The notes beneath the pieces were generated by a model, which was not told where the DNA came from, did no database searches, and saw only the letters and a list, made by a program, of their open reading frames with translations. 64,000 nt of DNA, taken from contig JAYSEK010000026.1 of the NCBI GenBank assembly GCA_041913905.1, positions 1 through 64,000 on the forward strand, read 5' to 3'. Made by a program: the position numbers and the translations under genes. This stretch comes from Roseateles_B sp041913905. Its GTDB lineage: Bacteria > Pseudomonadota > Gammaproteobacteria > Burkholderiales > Burkholderiaceae_C. The stretch's first letter is position 1. Each line of letters begins with the position of its first letter. Shown piece after piece: positions 46,729-56,565 of this stretch.

Positions 46729-49700
46729 CTACTTACCCAGCTCCGTGGGCAGCGGCGGCGCCTTCTTGAGGTCGACGGGCTTGTAGCTGGCCAGGCGTTT
46801 CATCACCTCGGCGATGCCGGCGTCCAGTTGGCTGTCCTGACCACGGTTGACGCCCACGGGGTCCAGTTCCACTTCCATGTCCGGCACCGTGCCTTCATTC
46901 TCGATGCGCCATTCACCGTCCGGCGTGAAGAAGCGGAAGAAGGGCACGGTCAGGAAGCCGTTGTCGATCAGCGGCGGATTGGCCGAGATGCCGATCAGCC
47001 CGCCCCAGGTGCGCGTGCCAATCAAGGGCCCCAGGCCCAGACGGCTGAAGGCCCAGGGCAGGTAGTCGCCGCCGGAGCCGGCGTCCTGGTCGATCAGCAT
47101 CACCTTGGGGCCGTAGACCGCACTGCCCGGCGTGTTGAAGACCAGGGCGTCGCGGTCCTTCCAGCCCGACAGATAGGGGCGCTTGAGCACGTCCAGGATG
47201 TAGTTGGCCGCATGGCCGCCACCGTTGCGGCGGTCGTCGATGATCAGCGCTTCCTTGTCCGACTGGGCGAAGAACTGGCGGTTGAAATACTCGAAGCCAT
47301 TGCGGCCGGTGTCCGGCAGGTAGATGTAGCCCACCTTGCCACCCGTCTTAGCCGCGACATGGGCGCGGTTGCTTTCGATCCAGTCCCACTGGCGCAGGCC
47401 GGCGTCGCGGGCGACAGGCTCCACCACCACCTGACGGCTCTTCTCGCCACGCGGGTTGTCGGCCAGGGTCAGCGTGGTCTGCTTGCCGGCCGTGTCCTCG
47501 AAGGCGCGGAAGAAGTTCTGGCTTGCGTCCACGGCCTGGCCGTTGACAGCCAGCACGTAGTCCCCCGCCTTCACATTCAGCCCCGGCATGGCCAGGGGCG
47601 CCTTGAGGAAGGGGTTCCAGCGATCGCCGGCATAGACCTTGGCCAGGCGCCAGCGCCCCTCGTGCGGCTCGACGTCGGCACCCAGCAGGCCCACGCTGAC
47701 GGGTGCATCCGACTGAACATCGCCGCCGCCCACGTTGTTGTGGGCCACCTGCAGCTCGCCGATCATGTCCGTCAGGATCTCGTTGAGGTCTTCGCGGCGC
47801 TTCACATGGGCCAGCAGCGGCTGATAGCGCTTGTAGACGGCGTCCCAGTCCAGGCCATGCAGATTGGGCGCGTAGAAGTATTCCTTCTCCATCCACCAGA
47901 CCTCGTTGAAGATCTGCTGCCATTCCTCGCGCGGCTGGATGCGGGCGCGCAGGCCACTCTGGTCCAGAGCCTTGGGATCGGGCTTGTCGCCGGCATCCGC
48001 CACTTCGAGCTTGCCCTTGGGCAGCTCCAGCAGCAGCTTCTTGCCGTCGGCGCTGAGGCTGGCGCCGTTCAGGCCGGCCTTGACAGACTTGGGCTTGCGC
48101 TCCTCCATGTCGAAGCGAAACAGCTCGGCCTGGCCGCCGGTCTCTGCATCCGGCCCGTCATTGCTCACGCCCTGCTGGCGGCGATCGAGGTAGTAGAGGC
48201 TGCCGTCGGCCGCGACCATCAGGCCGGCGTAGAAGCGCTCGGGCACCGGCAGCGGCACGAATCGCTGCTGCAGGCCGGCCACATCGATGCGCGTGGGTTT
48301 GGCGGCAGGCTTGGCTTTGTCCTCGGCCTTGGCATCAGGTTTCGCATCAGGTTTCGCATCAGGCTTGGCGTCAGCTTTTGCGTCAGGCTTGGCGTCGGTC
48401 TTGGGCCCCTCCTCCTCCGCCGTCTTGGGCCACAGCGGCGAGCGGCCTTCGCTGGACAGCACGGCGGCATACAGGCCCAGGCGCAGCGGCTGGTCTTCCA
48501 CGCTCATGTCCAGGCCGACCTGGCGCGGCCCAGCGTTCACCGACGCGGCGAAGTACAGCAGGTCGCCCTTGGGCGAGAAGGCCGGCGACACCGCGTGAGC
48601 CAGCCCATCGCTGAGCATGTGCTGCTGGCCGGTCTGGAAGTCGTGCAGGTGGATCTGGCTCAGCTGGTTGGCGCCGACCACGGTGTAGGCCAGCCAGCGG
48701 CTGTCCGGTGAGAAGCTCACGACGAAGGGGCTGCGGCGCGGCGTCCTGGCCACCAGCTTCAGGGCCCGGGCCTCGGTCTCAAAGACGTAGAGCTGCAGAT
48801 GGTTGTCCTGCAGGGCGATGCGCTTGCCGTCGGGGGACCACTCCAGCAGCGTGAAGTAGCCGGCCGGCAGCGCATGGGCCTCGCGCTTGCCGCCCATCGA
48901 TGGCTCTGCCAGCACCAGCTCGTGCTTGAAGCCGGCGTCGCGCAGCCAGGCCAGCTGCTTGCCATCGGGCCGCCACAGGGCGTCCTTTTCGCGCACACCG
49001 GCACTGCTGGTGAGGTTCTGCGTCACGCCGTCCTTGACCGGCGCGCTGAAGACTTCGCCGCGTGCCGTCACCAGCACGCGCTTGCCACTCGGAGAAAGCC
49101 GGGCCGACTGCAGTTGGCGGCTGACGTCCTTCCACTGCTCGCGGGTCTGTGTGCCAGCCGATGGCAGGCTGATGTGTAGGGTCAGGTCTTGCCCGGAGCG
49201 CAGATCCAGTTGGTGCAGGCTGCCACCGAGCTCATAGACGACGGTACTGCCGTGCAGGCCGGCGCTGCGCACGTCCCAGCTCTTGCTGTGCGTGAGCTGG
49301 CGCAGCTGCTGGGTCTTGCCGTTCCAGCTGTAGAGATTGGCGGCGCCATCATTGCGGTCCGAGATGAACACCAGCTCGTCGCCATGCCACAGCGGGCTGT
49401 GGTCGGTCGCCCGCAGATGGGGCACTTTCTCCAGCTGCTGGCTCTTGAGATTGAGCACCCAGATCGGCGGCGTGGCGCCGCCGCGGCTCTGCCGCCAGCC
49501 GGCGGCGCCGTCATGGGCCTTGCGGTAAGGGCGGTAGGCCAGGCGTTCGCCGTCGGCATGCCAGGCGCCTTCGAAGGCCAGCGCCTTCATCACCTTGCGT
49601 TCTGGGCCGCCGTCCAGCGGCACCTCGAAGAGCTGGTTGCTGCGGCCGTTGGCCACCTCGCGCGCGGAGGAAAAGAGGATGCGACGGCCGTCGGCGCTCC

Positions 49701-50058
49701 AGCCATTGACGACGTCGGCGCCCGGGTGCCAGGTCAGGCGGCGGGGCTCACCGCCCTCGGCGGGCATCACGTAGACGTCGGGGTTGCCGTCGTAATTGGC
49801 AGTGAAGGCAATCCATCGGCCGTCCGGCGAGAACTTGGGCGCGTATTCAGCGGCAGCCTGGCTGGTCAGCTGGCGCGGCTCGCTGCCATCGCGCCGTGCC
49901 GCCCAGATGTCACCACCATGGACGAAGGCCAGACGGTCTGCCGAGAGGCTGGGCTGGCGCAGCAGCAGGGTTTCCGCCTGGGCCGCACCGTGCAGCGATA
50001 GCGCAAGTGCCGCAGAGGCCAGGGCCCGGTTCAGCGGCTTGAGTGCAAGGGTCTTCAT
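46729..50058 (-). CDS. tricorn-like S41 family serine peptidase
   Basis: 1109-residue secreted protein. Signal sequence at residues 1-27 (ending HGAAQA). Two propeller regions follow (to about residue 680), with repeated SPDGRW or SADGR motifs. A Lys/Ala/Asp/Pro linker with DAKP repeats lies near 555-590. The PDZ domain is around 840-890 and the S41 core at the C-terminus with nucleophile Ser995 in DAGSGGDYLPW. It resembles archaeal tricorn protease, suggesting degradation of peptides in the periplasm. The ribosome site GGAGA supports the start. Confidence 0.93.
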   Translation of the reverse strand: MKTLALKPLNRALASAALALSLHGAAQAETLLLRQPSLSADRLAFVHGGDIWAARRDGSEPRQLTSQAAAEYAPKFSPDGRWIAFTANYDGNPDVYVMPAEGGEPRRLTWHPGADVVNGWSADGRRILFSSAREVANGRSNQLFEVPLDGGPERKVMKALAFEGAWHADGERLAYRPYRKAHDGAAGWRQSRGGATPPIWVLNLKSQQLEKVPHLRATDHSPLWHGDELVFISDRNDGAANLYSWNGKTQQLRQLTHSKSWDVRSAGLHGSTVVYELGGSLHQLDLRSGQDLTLHISLPSAGTQTREQWKDVSRQLQSARLSPSGKRVLVTARGEVFSAPVKDGVTQNLTSSAGVREKDALWRPDGKQLAWLRDAGFKHELVLAEPSMGGKREAHALPAGYFTLLEWSPDGKRIALQDNHLQLYVFETEARALKLVARTPRRSPFVVSFSPDSRWLAYTVVGANQLSQIHLHDFQTGQQHMLSDGLAHAVSPAFSPKGDLLYFAASVNAGPRQVGLDMSVEDQPLRLGLYAAVLSSEGRSPLWPKTAEEEGPKTDAKPDAKADAKPDAKPDAKPDAKAEDKAKPAAKPTRIDVAGLQQRFVPLPVPERFYAGLMVAADGSLYYLDRRQQGVSNDGPDAETGGQAELFRFDMEERKPKSVKAGLNGASLSADGKKLLLELPKGKLEVADAGDKPDPKALDQSGLRARIQPREEWQQIFNEVWWMEKEYFYAPNLHGLDWDAVYKRYQPLLAHVKRREDLNEILTDMIGELQVAHNNVGGGDVQSDAPVSVGLLGADVEPHEGRWRLAKVYAGDRWNPFLKAPLAMPGLNVKAGDYVLAVNGQAVDASQNFFRAFEDTAGKQTTLTLADNPRGEKSRQVVVEPVARDAGLRQWDWIESNRAHVAAKTGGKVGYIYLPDTGRNGFEYFNRQFFAQSDKEALIIDDRRNGGGHAANYILDVLKRPYLSGWKDRDALVFNTPGSAVYGPKVMLIDQDAGSGGDYLPWAFSRLGLGPLIGTRTWGGLIGISANPPLIDNGFLTVPFFRFFTPDGEWRIENEGTVPDMEVELDPVGVNRGQDSQLDAGIAEVMKRLASYKPVDLKKAPPLPTELGK
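48331..48410. repeat. 12-bp in-frame repeats encoding DAKP
   Basis: About six degenerate copies of a 12-base unit (like GCATCAGGCTTG) in the S41 gene encode a Asp-Ala-Lys-Pro linker. The number of copies probably varies between strains. Confidence 0.7.
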
Positions 50059-50123
50059 CTGCTTGTCTCCATCTGTCGTTTTGTACGCAATGCCGCCCGT
50101 CGCGAGGCAAGGCGGCTGACTCC

Positions 50124-50154
50124 CAAAAACCAAACCCGGGGTTCACCCGGGTTT
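50124..50154 (-). terminator. intrinsic terminator of the DedA gene
   Basis: On the minus strand AAACCCGGG pairs with CCCGGGTTT around a five-base loop, followed by GGTTTTTGG. It separates the DedA gene from the S41 gene. Confidence 0.75.
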
Positions 50155-50178
50155 TCCAATCCAGTTTGTCGGTGCCCC

Positions 50179-50823
50179 TCAGGCCAGTCTGCGCATCCTG
50201 CTGCGAACGCCGCCGGCAATGACCAGCAGGCCCGGGATCACGAAGGTCGCCCAGATGATCTTCTCCAGGTTCTGCTTCACCCAGGGTACGTTGCCGAAGA
50301 AGTAGCCGACACAAGTCACCCCCACCACCCACAACAGCGCCCCACCGACGTCGTAGGCGCTGAACTTGCGGCGACTCATCTGAGCCACGCCTGCGACGAA
50401 GGGGGCGAAGGTCCGCACAAAGGGCATGAAGCGGCCGATCACCAGGGCGATGCCGCCATAGCGTTCATAGAAGTCATGGGCCTTGTCGAAGGCCGCGCGG
50501 TTGAAATAGCGCGAGTTCTCCCACTGGAAGACCTTGGGGCCGAAGTAGCGGCCGATGGTGTAGTTGGTCTGGTTGCCGGCCACCGCGGCCGCCACCATCA
50601 GCCCCATGGCGAGCTGGAGGTCGAGCAGGCCGGCGCCGCACATGGTCCCGACGATGAAGAGCAGCGAATCGCCCGGCAGGAAGGGCATGACCACCAGGCC
50701 TGTCTCGACGAAGATGATCAGGAACAGCAGGGCATAGATCCAGGGGCCGTGGGCCAGCACGAAGTCGTTGAGATAGCGGTCGACGTGCAGGATGAAGTCA
50801 ATGAGCTGGGCAAGGATTTCCAT
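50179..50823 (-). CDS. DedA family membrane protein
   Basis: 214-residue inner-membrane protein of the DedA/VTT superfamily, whose members flip or recycle lipid carriers including undecaprenyl phosphate. Motifs FVETGLVVMPFLPGDSLLF and GRFMPFVRTFAPFVAG are conserved. Four to six helices are predicted. It is divergent from mutL. A link with the lipid-linked sugar operon at 24-28 kb is possible only at a general level. Confidence 0.93.
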   Translation of the reverse strand: MEILAQLIDFILHVDRYLNDFVLAHGPWIYALLFLIIFVETGLVVMPFLPGDSLLFIVGTMCGAGLLDLQLAMGLMVAAAVAGNQTNYTIGRYFGPKVFQWENSRYFNRAAFDKAHDFYERYGGIALVIGRFMPFVRTFAPFVAGVAQMSRRKFSAYDVGGALLWVVGVTCVGYFFGNVPWVKQNLEKIIWATFVIPGLLVIAGGVRSRMRRLA

Positions 50824-50898
50824 GGCCGGCGATTATGGCGGCGCCGCGCGACGCGCCAAGGTCTGGGGTTGATGCGGGGCTCCGTAGAATCCGCCGCC

Positions 50899-52818
50899 AT
50901 GTCAGAGATGCCGTCTTCCCTTCAGTCCGCCAGAGAAACCCCGCGCCGCGCGATCCGCGAGCTGCCGGACGAGCTGATCAGCCAGATCGCCGCCGGCGAG
51001 GTCGTCGAGCGCCCCGCCTCGGTGGTGCGCGAACTGGTGGACAACGCATTGGATGCCGGCGCCACGCAGATCAACGTCAAGCTGATGGCCGGCGGCGTGC
51101 GCGCCATCGTGGTGGAGGACGACGGTCTGGGCATCCCCCCCGAGGAACTGCCGCTGGCGCTGAAGCGCCATGCCACCAGCAAGATCCGCTCATTGGAAGA
51201 GCTGGAGTCCGTCGCCACCATGGGTTTTCGCGGCGAGGCGCTCGCGGCCATCAGCTCGGTGGCCGAGATGGCCATCGCGACCCGCTGTGAAGGTGCGCCG
51301 CACGCGCACCGGCTGGAGGCCCGCTCGGGCGAGCTCAAGATCGCGGCCCGCTCCCGCGGCACCAGCGTCGAAGTGCGCGAGCTCTTCTTCAACACGCCCG
51401 CACGCCGCAAATTCCTCAAGACCGACGCGACCGAGCTGGCGCACTGCCTGGAATCGGTGCGCCGCCATGCGCTGGCCCGGCCCGACGTGGGCTTTGCCGT
51501 CTGGCACGAGGGCAAGCTGGTCGAGCAATGGCGCGCCGGCACGGCCGAGCAGCGCCTGCTGGACGTATTGGGCGAGGATTTCTTCGGGTCCAGCCGCGCG
51601 GTCTATGCCGAGGCCGGCCCGCTGCGCATCTACGGCCGCGCCGGATTGCCCGAGGCGGCGCGCAGCCGTTCGGACATGCAGTACGTCTACGTCAACGGCC
51701 GCTATGTGCGCGACAAGCTGATCGCCCACGGCATCCGCTCGGCCTACGAGGACCAGTTGCACGGCAGCCGCCAGCCCAGCTACGTGCTCTTCATCGACAT
51801 CGCGCCGGACCGTGTGGACGTCAACGTGCATCCGACCAAGATCGAGGTGCGCTTCCGCGATGGCCGCGAGATCCACCAGCAGGTGCGCTATGCCGTGCAG
51901 GACGCGCTGGCCTTGTCGCGCTCGCAGGCCGGTGAGGCGCCCGCCGAGACCCTCGCCAACCCGCAGGCCGCTGCAGCCTTCGCCGCGGCCGTGCCCGGCG
52001 AGCGTCCGGCACCGGGGCAAGCGCCGGTCTGGTTCAAGGCGCCGGCGTCTGCCGAAGCTCGCCCGGAAGCCCCGCGCCTCTACAGCGGCACGCCAAGCTG
52101 GCGCAGCAACACACAGTCCAGCCTCGGCCTGGGCGAGATCCAGGCCTTGTATGCGCCGGAGCGGCCCATTCCCTCGGCGTACTCCGCACCGGCCGCGACG
52201 CCGCAGCCGGCCCCTGCCCCGCTGCCCGAGGGCGACTGGCCGCTGGGCCGCGCCATCGCCCAGATCCAGGGCGTCTACATCCTGGCCGAAAACGCCCAGG
52301 GCCTGGTGATCGTGGACATGCACGCGGCCCACGAACGCGTGGTCTACGAGCGCCTGAAGACTGCGCTAGGCGAGGCCCGCATCGAGACGCAGCCCTTGCT
52401 GATTCCCGTCACCTTCGCCGCCACGCCGACCGAGATCGCAACCGCCGAAGCGCAAGCCGAAACCCTGCAAAAGCTGGGGCTGGACCTCTCGCCGCTGTCG
52501 GCCCAGGTGCTGGCGCTGCGCTCGCGGCCGGCCCTGCTGTCGGGCGGCGACGTGGTCGAACTCGCCCGCGGCGTGCTGGCCGAACTGGCGCAGTTCGACG
52601 CCAGCCATGCCATCGAGCGCGCCCAGCACGAGATCCTGGCCACCATGGCCTGCCATGGTGCGGTGCGGGCCAATCGCCAGCTGACCCTGGACGAGATGAA
52701 CGCCCTGCTGCGCGACATGGAACGCACCGAGCGCGCCGACCAATGCAACCACGGCCGCCCCACCTGGCGGCAGCTCAGCCTGCGCGAGCTGGACGCGCTC
52801 TTCCTGCGCGGACGCTGA
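50899..52818 (+). CDS. mutL: DNA mismatch repair protein MutL
   Basis: 639-residue mismatch-repair ATPase. The GHKL domain contains IAAGEVVERPASVVRELVDN and GFRGEALAAISSV. The C-terminal domain carries DMHAAHERVVYE, close to the DQHA-X2-E-X4-E endonuclease motif, so this MutL probably nicks DNA itself; no mutH is seen here. A Pro/Ala linker spans about residues 340-440. The start MSEMPSSLQ is the first ATG; MPSSLQ three codons later is possible. Confidence 0.96.
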   Translation: MSEMPSSLQSARETPRRAIRELPDELISQIAAGEVVERPASVVRELVDNALDAGATQINVKLMAGGVRAIVVEDDGLGIPPEELPLALKRHATSKIRSLEELESVATMGFRGEALAAISSVAEMAIATRCEGAPHAHRLEARSGELKIAARSRGTSVEVRELFFNTPARRKFLKTDATELAHCLESVRRHALARPDVGFAVWHEGKLVEQWRAGTAEQRLLDVLGEDFFGSSRAVYAEAGPLRIYGRAGLPEAARSRSDMQYVYVNGRYVRDKLIAHGIRSAYEDQLHGSRQPSYVLFIDIAPDRVDVNVHPTKIEVRFRDGREIHQQVRYAVQDALALSRSQAGEAPAETLANPQAAAAFAAAVPGERPAPGQAPVWFKAPASAEARPEAPRLYSGTPSWRSNTQSSLGLGEIQALYAPERPIPSAYSAPAATPQPAPAPLPEGDWPLGRAIAQIQGVYILAENAQGLVIVDMHAAHERVVYERLKTALGEARIETQPLLIPVTFAATPTEIATAEAQAETLQKLGLDLSPLSAQVLALRSRPALLSGGDVVELARGVLAELAQFDASHAIERAQHEILATMACHGAVRANRQLTLDEMNALLRDMERTERADQCNHGRPTWRQLSLRELDALFLRGR

Positions 52819-52878
52819 GGCCCAGGCGCCCGTCGCCGCCGAGGAAAACCCGGATCCAGGGTCGGAGCGTGGTCCAAT

Positions 52879-54555
52879 ATGGCCTTGCAAAGAAAGTCGT
52901 TCATGGCCACCCTGACCCTGAAGAAGAAGCCTGCCGGTGACAGCACCAAGGCCGGCAAGCCTGGCGATCGCCGCCAGCCCCTGCGCGGCGGCGGCGTCGC
53001 CCGCCCCCGCCCCACCCTGGCCCAGGCACAGGCCGAGCGCGCCGAGCGCCAGGCCGCGTTCGAGGAACGTCGGTCGGCCGAGTCGCAGGAATCGCGCCGC
53101 GAAGGCGGACGAGGCCCCGCCCGCCAGGACCGCCCCGGCAAACCTGGCAGCAAGCCCGGCTTTGGGGCCAAGACGGGCAAGCCCGGCGGCAAGTTTGGTG
53201 GCAAATCCTTCCATGGTGAAGGCCCTGCGCCGAGCCGTGCCCACGATCGCGCGGATCGTGGAGATCGCGCCGAACGCGGAGATCGCAGCGGCGGAGGATG
53301 GCGCGGCGGCGACGATGAGCGCCGCTATGAAGGTCGTCATGAGGGTCGCTATGAGGGTCGCGGCGAGTTCCGTGAGGAAGGCCGTGGCCCCGGGCGCACC
53401 GATCGCGGGCCGTCGCGAGGCGAATCGCGCGGCGCGGGCCGTGCTCATCCCGGTGAGGCGCGCGACGAGCGCCGCCCCTATGGCTCACGCCATGAGCCAG
53501 CGCAGGCGCGTCGTGGCGACCGCAACGACAGCCGCAGCGACGGCAGCTACGGCAGCCGCCCGGGTCCCCGTGACGAGCGCCGGCCCGGCCCCCGACGCCC
53601 GGGCGAACAGGAGCAGCCCTGGAGCCAGCGCACGCCGGCCCGTCGCGGCGACCACGGCCAGCCGTCAGGGCACAGCGCCGAGCGTGGCCGCGACAGCGCG
53701 GCGCGCCCCGACCAGCGCCGCCAGACCGCGCTGCGCTCCCAGCCCGATCAGCCGCCGCGTGCGCCGCAGCCTGCCCCCGTGCGCAGCAACAGCGCCGAGG
53801 GCGAGCGCCTGTCCAAGCGCATGAGCGAACTGGGCCTGGCCTCGCGCCGTGAGGCCGATGAATGGATCGCCGCCGGCTGGGTGAAGGTGGACGGCCACCT
53901 GGCCCAGCTGGGCGAGCGTGTGGGCCCCGAGGCCCGCATCGAGGTGGACCCGGCGGCGCGCCAGCAGCAGGCACAGCGCGTCACCATCCTGCTGCACAAG
54001 CCCATCGGCTATGTCTCCGGGCAGGCCGAAGACGGCTACGAGCCCGCCTCCGTGCTGATCAAGAGCGACACGCACTGGAAGGACGACCCCGCCGGCATCA
54101 AGTACCACATCGGCCACAGCCGCTTCCTGGCGCCGGCCGGCCGCCTGGACATCGACTCCACGGGCCTGCTGGTGCTGACCCAGGACGGGCGCATCGCCAA
54201 ACAGCTCATCGGCGACGATTCCAGCATCGAGAAGGAATACCTGGTCCGCGTCGAGTACGTGGGCATCAACGGTGTCAAGAACGAGTCTGGCCAGCTGGAC
54301 GAGCAAGGCCTGGCCCTGCTCAACCACGGCCTGGTGCTGGACGATGTGGAGCTCAAGCCCGCCAAGGTCAGCTGGGCCAATGAAGACCAGCTGCGCTTCG
54401 TGCTGCGCGAGGGCCGCAAGCGCCAGATCCGCCGCATGTGCGAGCTGGTGGGCCTCAAGGTGACGGCGCTCAAGCGCGTACGCATCGGCCGCATCCCCTT
54501 GGGTCATCTGCCGGCGGGCCAGTGGCGCTACCTCGCCCCCTGGGAAAAGTTCTGA
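52879..54555 (+). CDS. 23S rRNA pseudouridine synthase, RluF-like, with long disordered N-terminus
   Basis: 558-residue protein. The first ~300 residues are low-complexity, rich in Arg, Gly, Asp and Ser (for example RRYEGRHEGRYEGRG). An S4 domain follows (about 308-370, LSKRMSELGLASRREADEWI), then the pseudouridine synthase domain with the catalytic GRLDIDSTGLLVL (Asp near 424). The C-terminal part closely resembles RluF, which modifies 23S rRNA helix 80/tRNA-Tyr-like sites in Escherichia coli, but the site here is not known. Start could also be MATLTLKKK at residue 9. Confidence 0.88.
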   Translation: MALQRKSFMATLTLKKKPAGDSTKAGKPGDRRQPLRGGGVARPRPTLAQAQAERAERQAAFEERRSAESQESRREGGRGPARQDRPGKPGSKPGFGAKTGKPGGKFGGKSFHGEGPAPSRAHDRADRGDRAERGDRSGGGWRGGDDERRYEGRHEGRYEGRGEFREEGRGPGRTDRGPSRGESRGAGRAHPGEARDERRPYGSRHEPAQARRGDRNDSRSDGSYGSRPGPRDERRPGPRRPGEQEQPWSQRTPARRGDHGQPSGHSAERGRDSAARPDQRRQTALRSQPDQPPRAPQPAPVRSNSAEGERLSKRMSELGLASRREADEWIAAGWVKVDGHLAQLGERVGPEARIEVDPAARQQQAQRVTILLHKPIGYVSGQAEDGYEPASVLIKSDTHWKDDPAGIKYHIGHSRFLAPAGRLDIDSTGLLVLTQDGRIAKQLIGDDSSIEKEYLVRVEYVGINGVKNESGQLDEQGLALLNHGLVLDDVELKPAKVSWANEDQLRFVLREGRKRQIRRMCELVGLKVTALKRVRIGRIPLGHLPAGQWRYLAPWEKF

Positions 54556-54566
54556 CGCATCCGGCC

Positions 54567-55493
54567 ATGCAGCTGAAGCCCATTTGCCTGGCGGGGCCCA
54601 CCGGCACCGGCAAGACGGCCTGTGCGCTGACGGTGGCGGAGTACCTGCCCATCGAGATCATCAGCGTCGATTCGGCCCTGGTCTACCGCGGCATGGACAT
54701 CGGCACGGCCAAGCCCACGGCGGCCGAGATGGCGGCGGTGCCGCACCACCTGATCGACATCATCAACCCGCTGGACGCCTATTCCGCGGCTGAGTTCGCC
54801 CGCAGCGCGCAGCAACTCGCCGCGGAGATCCTGGCCCGCGGCCGCCTGCCCCTGCTGGTGGGCGGCACCATGCTGTACTTCAAGGCCTTGTTCGACGGTC
54901 TCTCGCCACTGCCGCAGGCGGATGAAGCGGTGCGCCGCGACATCGACGCCCGCGCCGCCGAACAAGGCTGGCCGGCCCTGCATGCCGAGCTGGCGCGCGT
55001 CGACCCGCTGACGGCCGCACGACTGGCCCCCAACGACGCCCAGCGCATCCAGCGGGCGCTGGAGGTCTGGCAGCTCAGCGGCCAGCCCCTGTCGCAGCTG
55101 CATGCCCAGCAAGAGCGCAGCCAGGGCGTGGACTGGCCGCTGATCTCGCTGGAAACCGAGGACCGCGCCTGGCTGCACCGGCGGCTCGAACAGCGCTTTG
55201 CGCAGATGCTGGCGCAAGGCCTGGTCGATGAAGTCCGCGCCCTGCGCGCCCGCGGTGACCTGCACCTCGGCCTGCCCTCCATGCGCTGCGTGGGCTACCG
55301 TCAGACCTGGGAGGCGCTGGATGCCGACCGCTTCGACGACCTGCAGGAGCGCGGCGCCGCGGCCACGCGCCAGCTCGCCAAGCGCCAGATCACCTGGCTG
55401 CGTTCCATGCCGCAGCGCCTCGTGCTGGACTGCCAGTCTTCGCAAGCGCCCTTGCATCTGCTGGCCCAGTTGCAGCGCCTGCTGGGCGCCTGA
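54567..55493 (+). CDS. miaA: tRNA dimethylallyltransferase MiaA
   Basis: 308-residue enzyme adding dimethylallyl to A37 of UNN-reading tRNAs. The P-loop is LAGPTGTGKTACALTVA, and SVDSALVYRGMDIGTAKPT is the tRNA-binding motif. The C-terminal part includes LPSMRCVGYRQTWE. It is 11 bases after the rluF-like gene, and mutL-miaA proximity is a common bacterial arrangement. Confidence 0.97.
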   Translation: MQLKPICLAGPTGTGKTACALTVAEYLPIEIISVDSALVYRGMDIGTAKPTAAEMAAVPHHLIDIINPLDAYSAAEFARSAQQLAAEILARGRLPLLVGGTMLYFKALFDGLSPLPQADEAVRRDIDARAAEQGWPALHAELARVDPLTAARLAPNDAQRIQRALEVWQLSGQPLSQLHAQQERSQGVDWPLISLETEDRAWLHRRLEQRFAQMLAQGLVDEVRALRARGDLHLGLPSMRCVGYRQTWEALDADRFDDLQERGAAATRQLAKRQITWLRSMPQRLVLDCQSSQAPLHLLAQLQRLLGA

Positions 55494-55527
55494 GCAGCGG
55501 GCCTGCCAGGGCCTTTGCCATGCACCT

Positions 55528-56346
55528 TCAGTGGGCGTAGCTGGAATGCCCCGGCTGCAGGCCCAGCTTGGCGCGCACGCAGTTGCGGCCGGCTGCCTTG
55601 GCGCTGTAGAGCGCCTCGTCGGCGTCGTGGATCAGGTGGTCCAGGGTCAGGTGTTCATATTGCAGCGAGGCCACGCCCAGGCTGACGCTGACGGGCACGT
55701 CGCGGTCCTCCCAGCTGAAGCTCAGGTGCTCCACACGCTCGCGCATGCGCTCGGCCACATCCAAGGCGCCCAGCGGATCGGTGTGCGGTAGGAAGACCAC
55801 GAACTCCTCGCCGCCGAAGCGGGCCAGCACGTCGGCCTGGCGCAGCGTCTCGGCACTGACGCGGGCGATCTCGCGCAGCAGCTTGTCACCGCAGAGATGG
55901 CCGTGGGTGTCATTGACCCGCTTGAAGTGGTCCACGTCCATCAGCAGCAGGGCGCAATCCATGTTGTAGCGCTTGGCGCGCGCCCATTCGCGATCGACCA
56001 GCTGCATGAAATGCCGCCGGTTGAAGGTGGCGGTGAGCGGGTCCAGCGTGGCGTAGCGGCTGACGCGCTGGCGCGCCTGGTCCTGGTACTGGACCAGGCG
56101 GAGAAAAAGATAGCCGAAGATGGCGGTGATGCCCAGCGCGCAAGCCGAGGCGCACAGGGTGGCCAGCAGCCGGTCGCCCCGTCCCATCAGGCTGATGATG
56201 GCCTGCGAGACGCCCACTGCAAGCACCCAGACGAGGCCGCACAGCAGGGCCAGGCTGCCCCACAAGCCGCGCCGGCCGACGAACTGGCTGAACCAGGGCA
56301 GCCAGGCCGGAGCATCGGGTTCTTGGTCTAGCGGGGGCGTGGACAT
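55528..56346 (-). CDS. membrane diguanylate cyclase (GGDEF)
   Basis: 272-residue protein with two N-terminal helices (about residues 25-50 and 55-78) and a GGDEF domain at about 100-265. The active-site motif is intact as FGGEEFVVFLP, and a RQAD inhibitory site lies five residues before it. It likely makes c-di-GMP with product inhibition. The start MSTPPLDQEP precedes the first helix. It is convergent with miaA and divergent from the acetyl-CoA hydrolase gene. Confidence 0.93.
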   Translation of the reverse strand: MSTPPLDQEPDAPAWLPWFSQFVGRRGLWGSLALLCGLVWVLAVGVSQAIISLMGRGDRLLATLCASACALGITAIFGYLFLRLVQYQDQARQRVSRYATLDPLTATFNRRHFMQLVDREWARAKRYNMDCALLLMDVDHFKRVNDTHGHLCGDKLLREIARVSAETLRQADVLARFGGEEFVVFLPHTDPLGALDVAERMRERVEHLSFSWEDRDVPVSVSLGVASLQYEHLTLDHLIHDADEALYSAKAAGRNCVRAKLGLQPGHSSYAH

Positions 56347-56565
56347 GAGCGAATGCGTGCAGTAGCGGGTGGGCGTGAGGGAACGGATCTGAAGCGCCGG
56401 GGAAAACGAGGGGCGGTGCAAGCGATATTGCAGCACACTCCACGGGCATCCTGGTGCCATGCACCGCGATCAAGGGGCGCCCTCGTCTGCAGCCTGCTTG
56501 CCAAATATCAAGCCAGACAGCTGCCGCAACGCCGACACTGCGGACATCCCACGAGGAGCCCTCAC

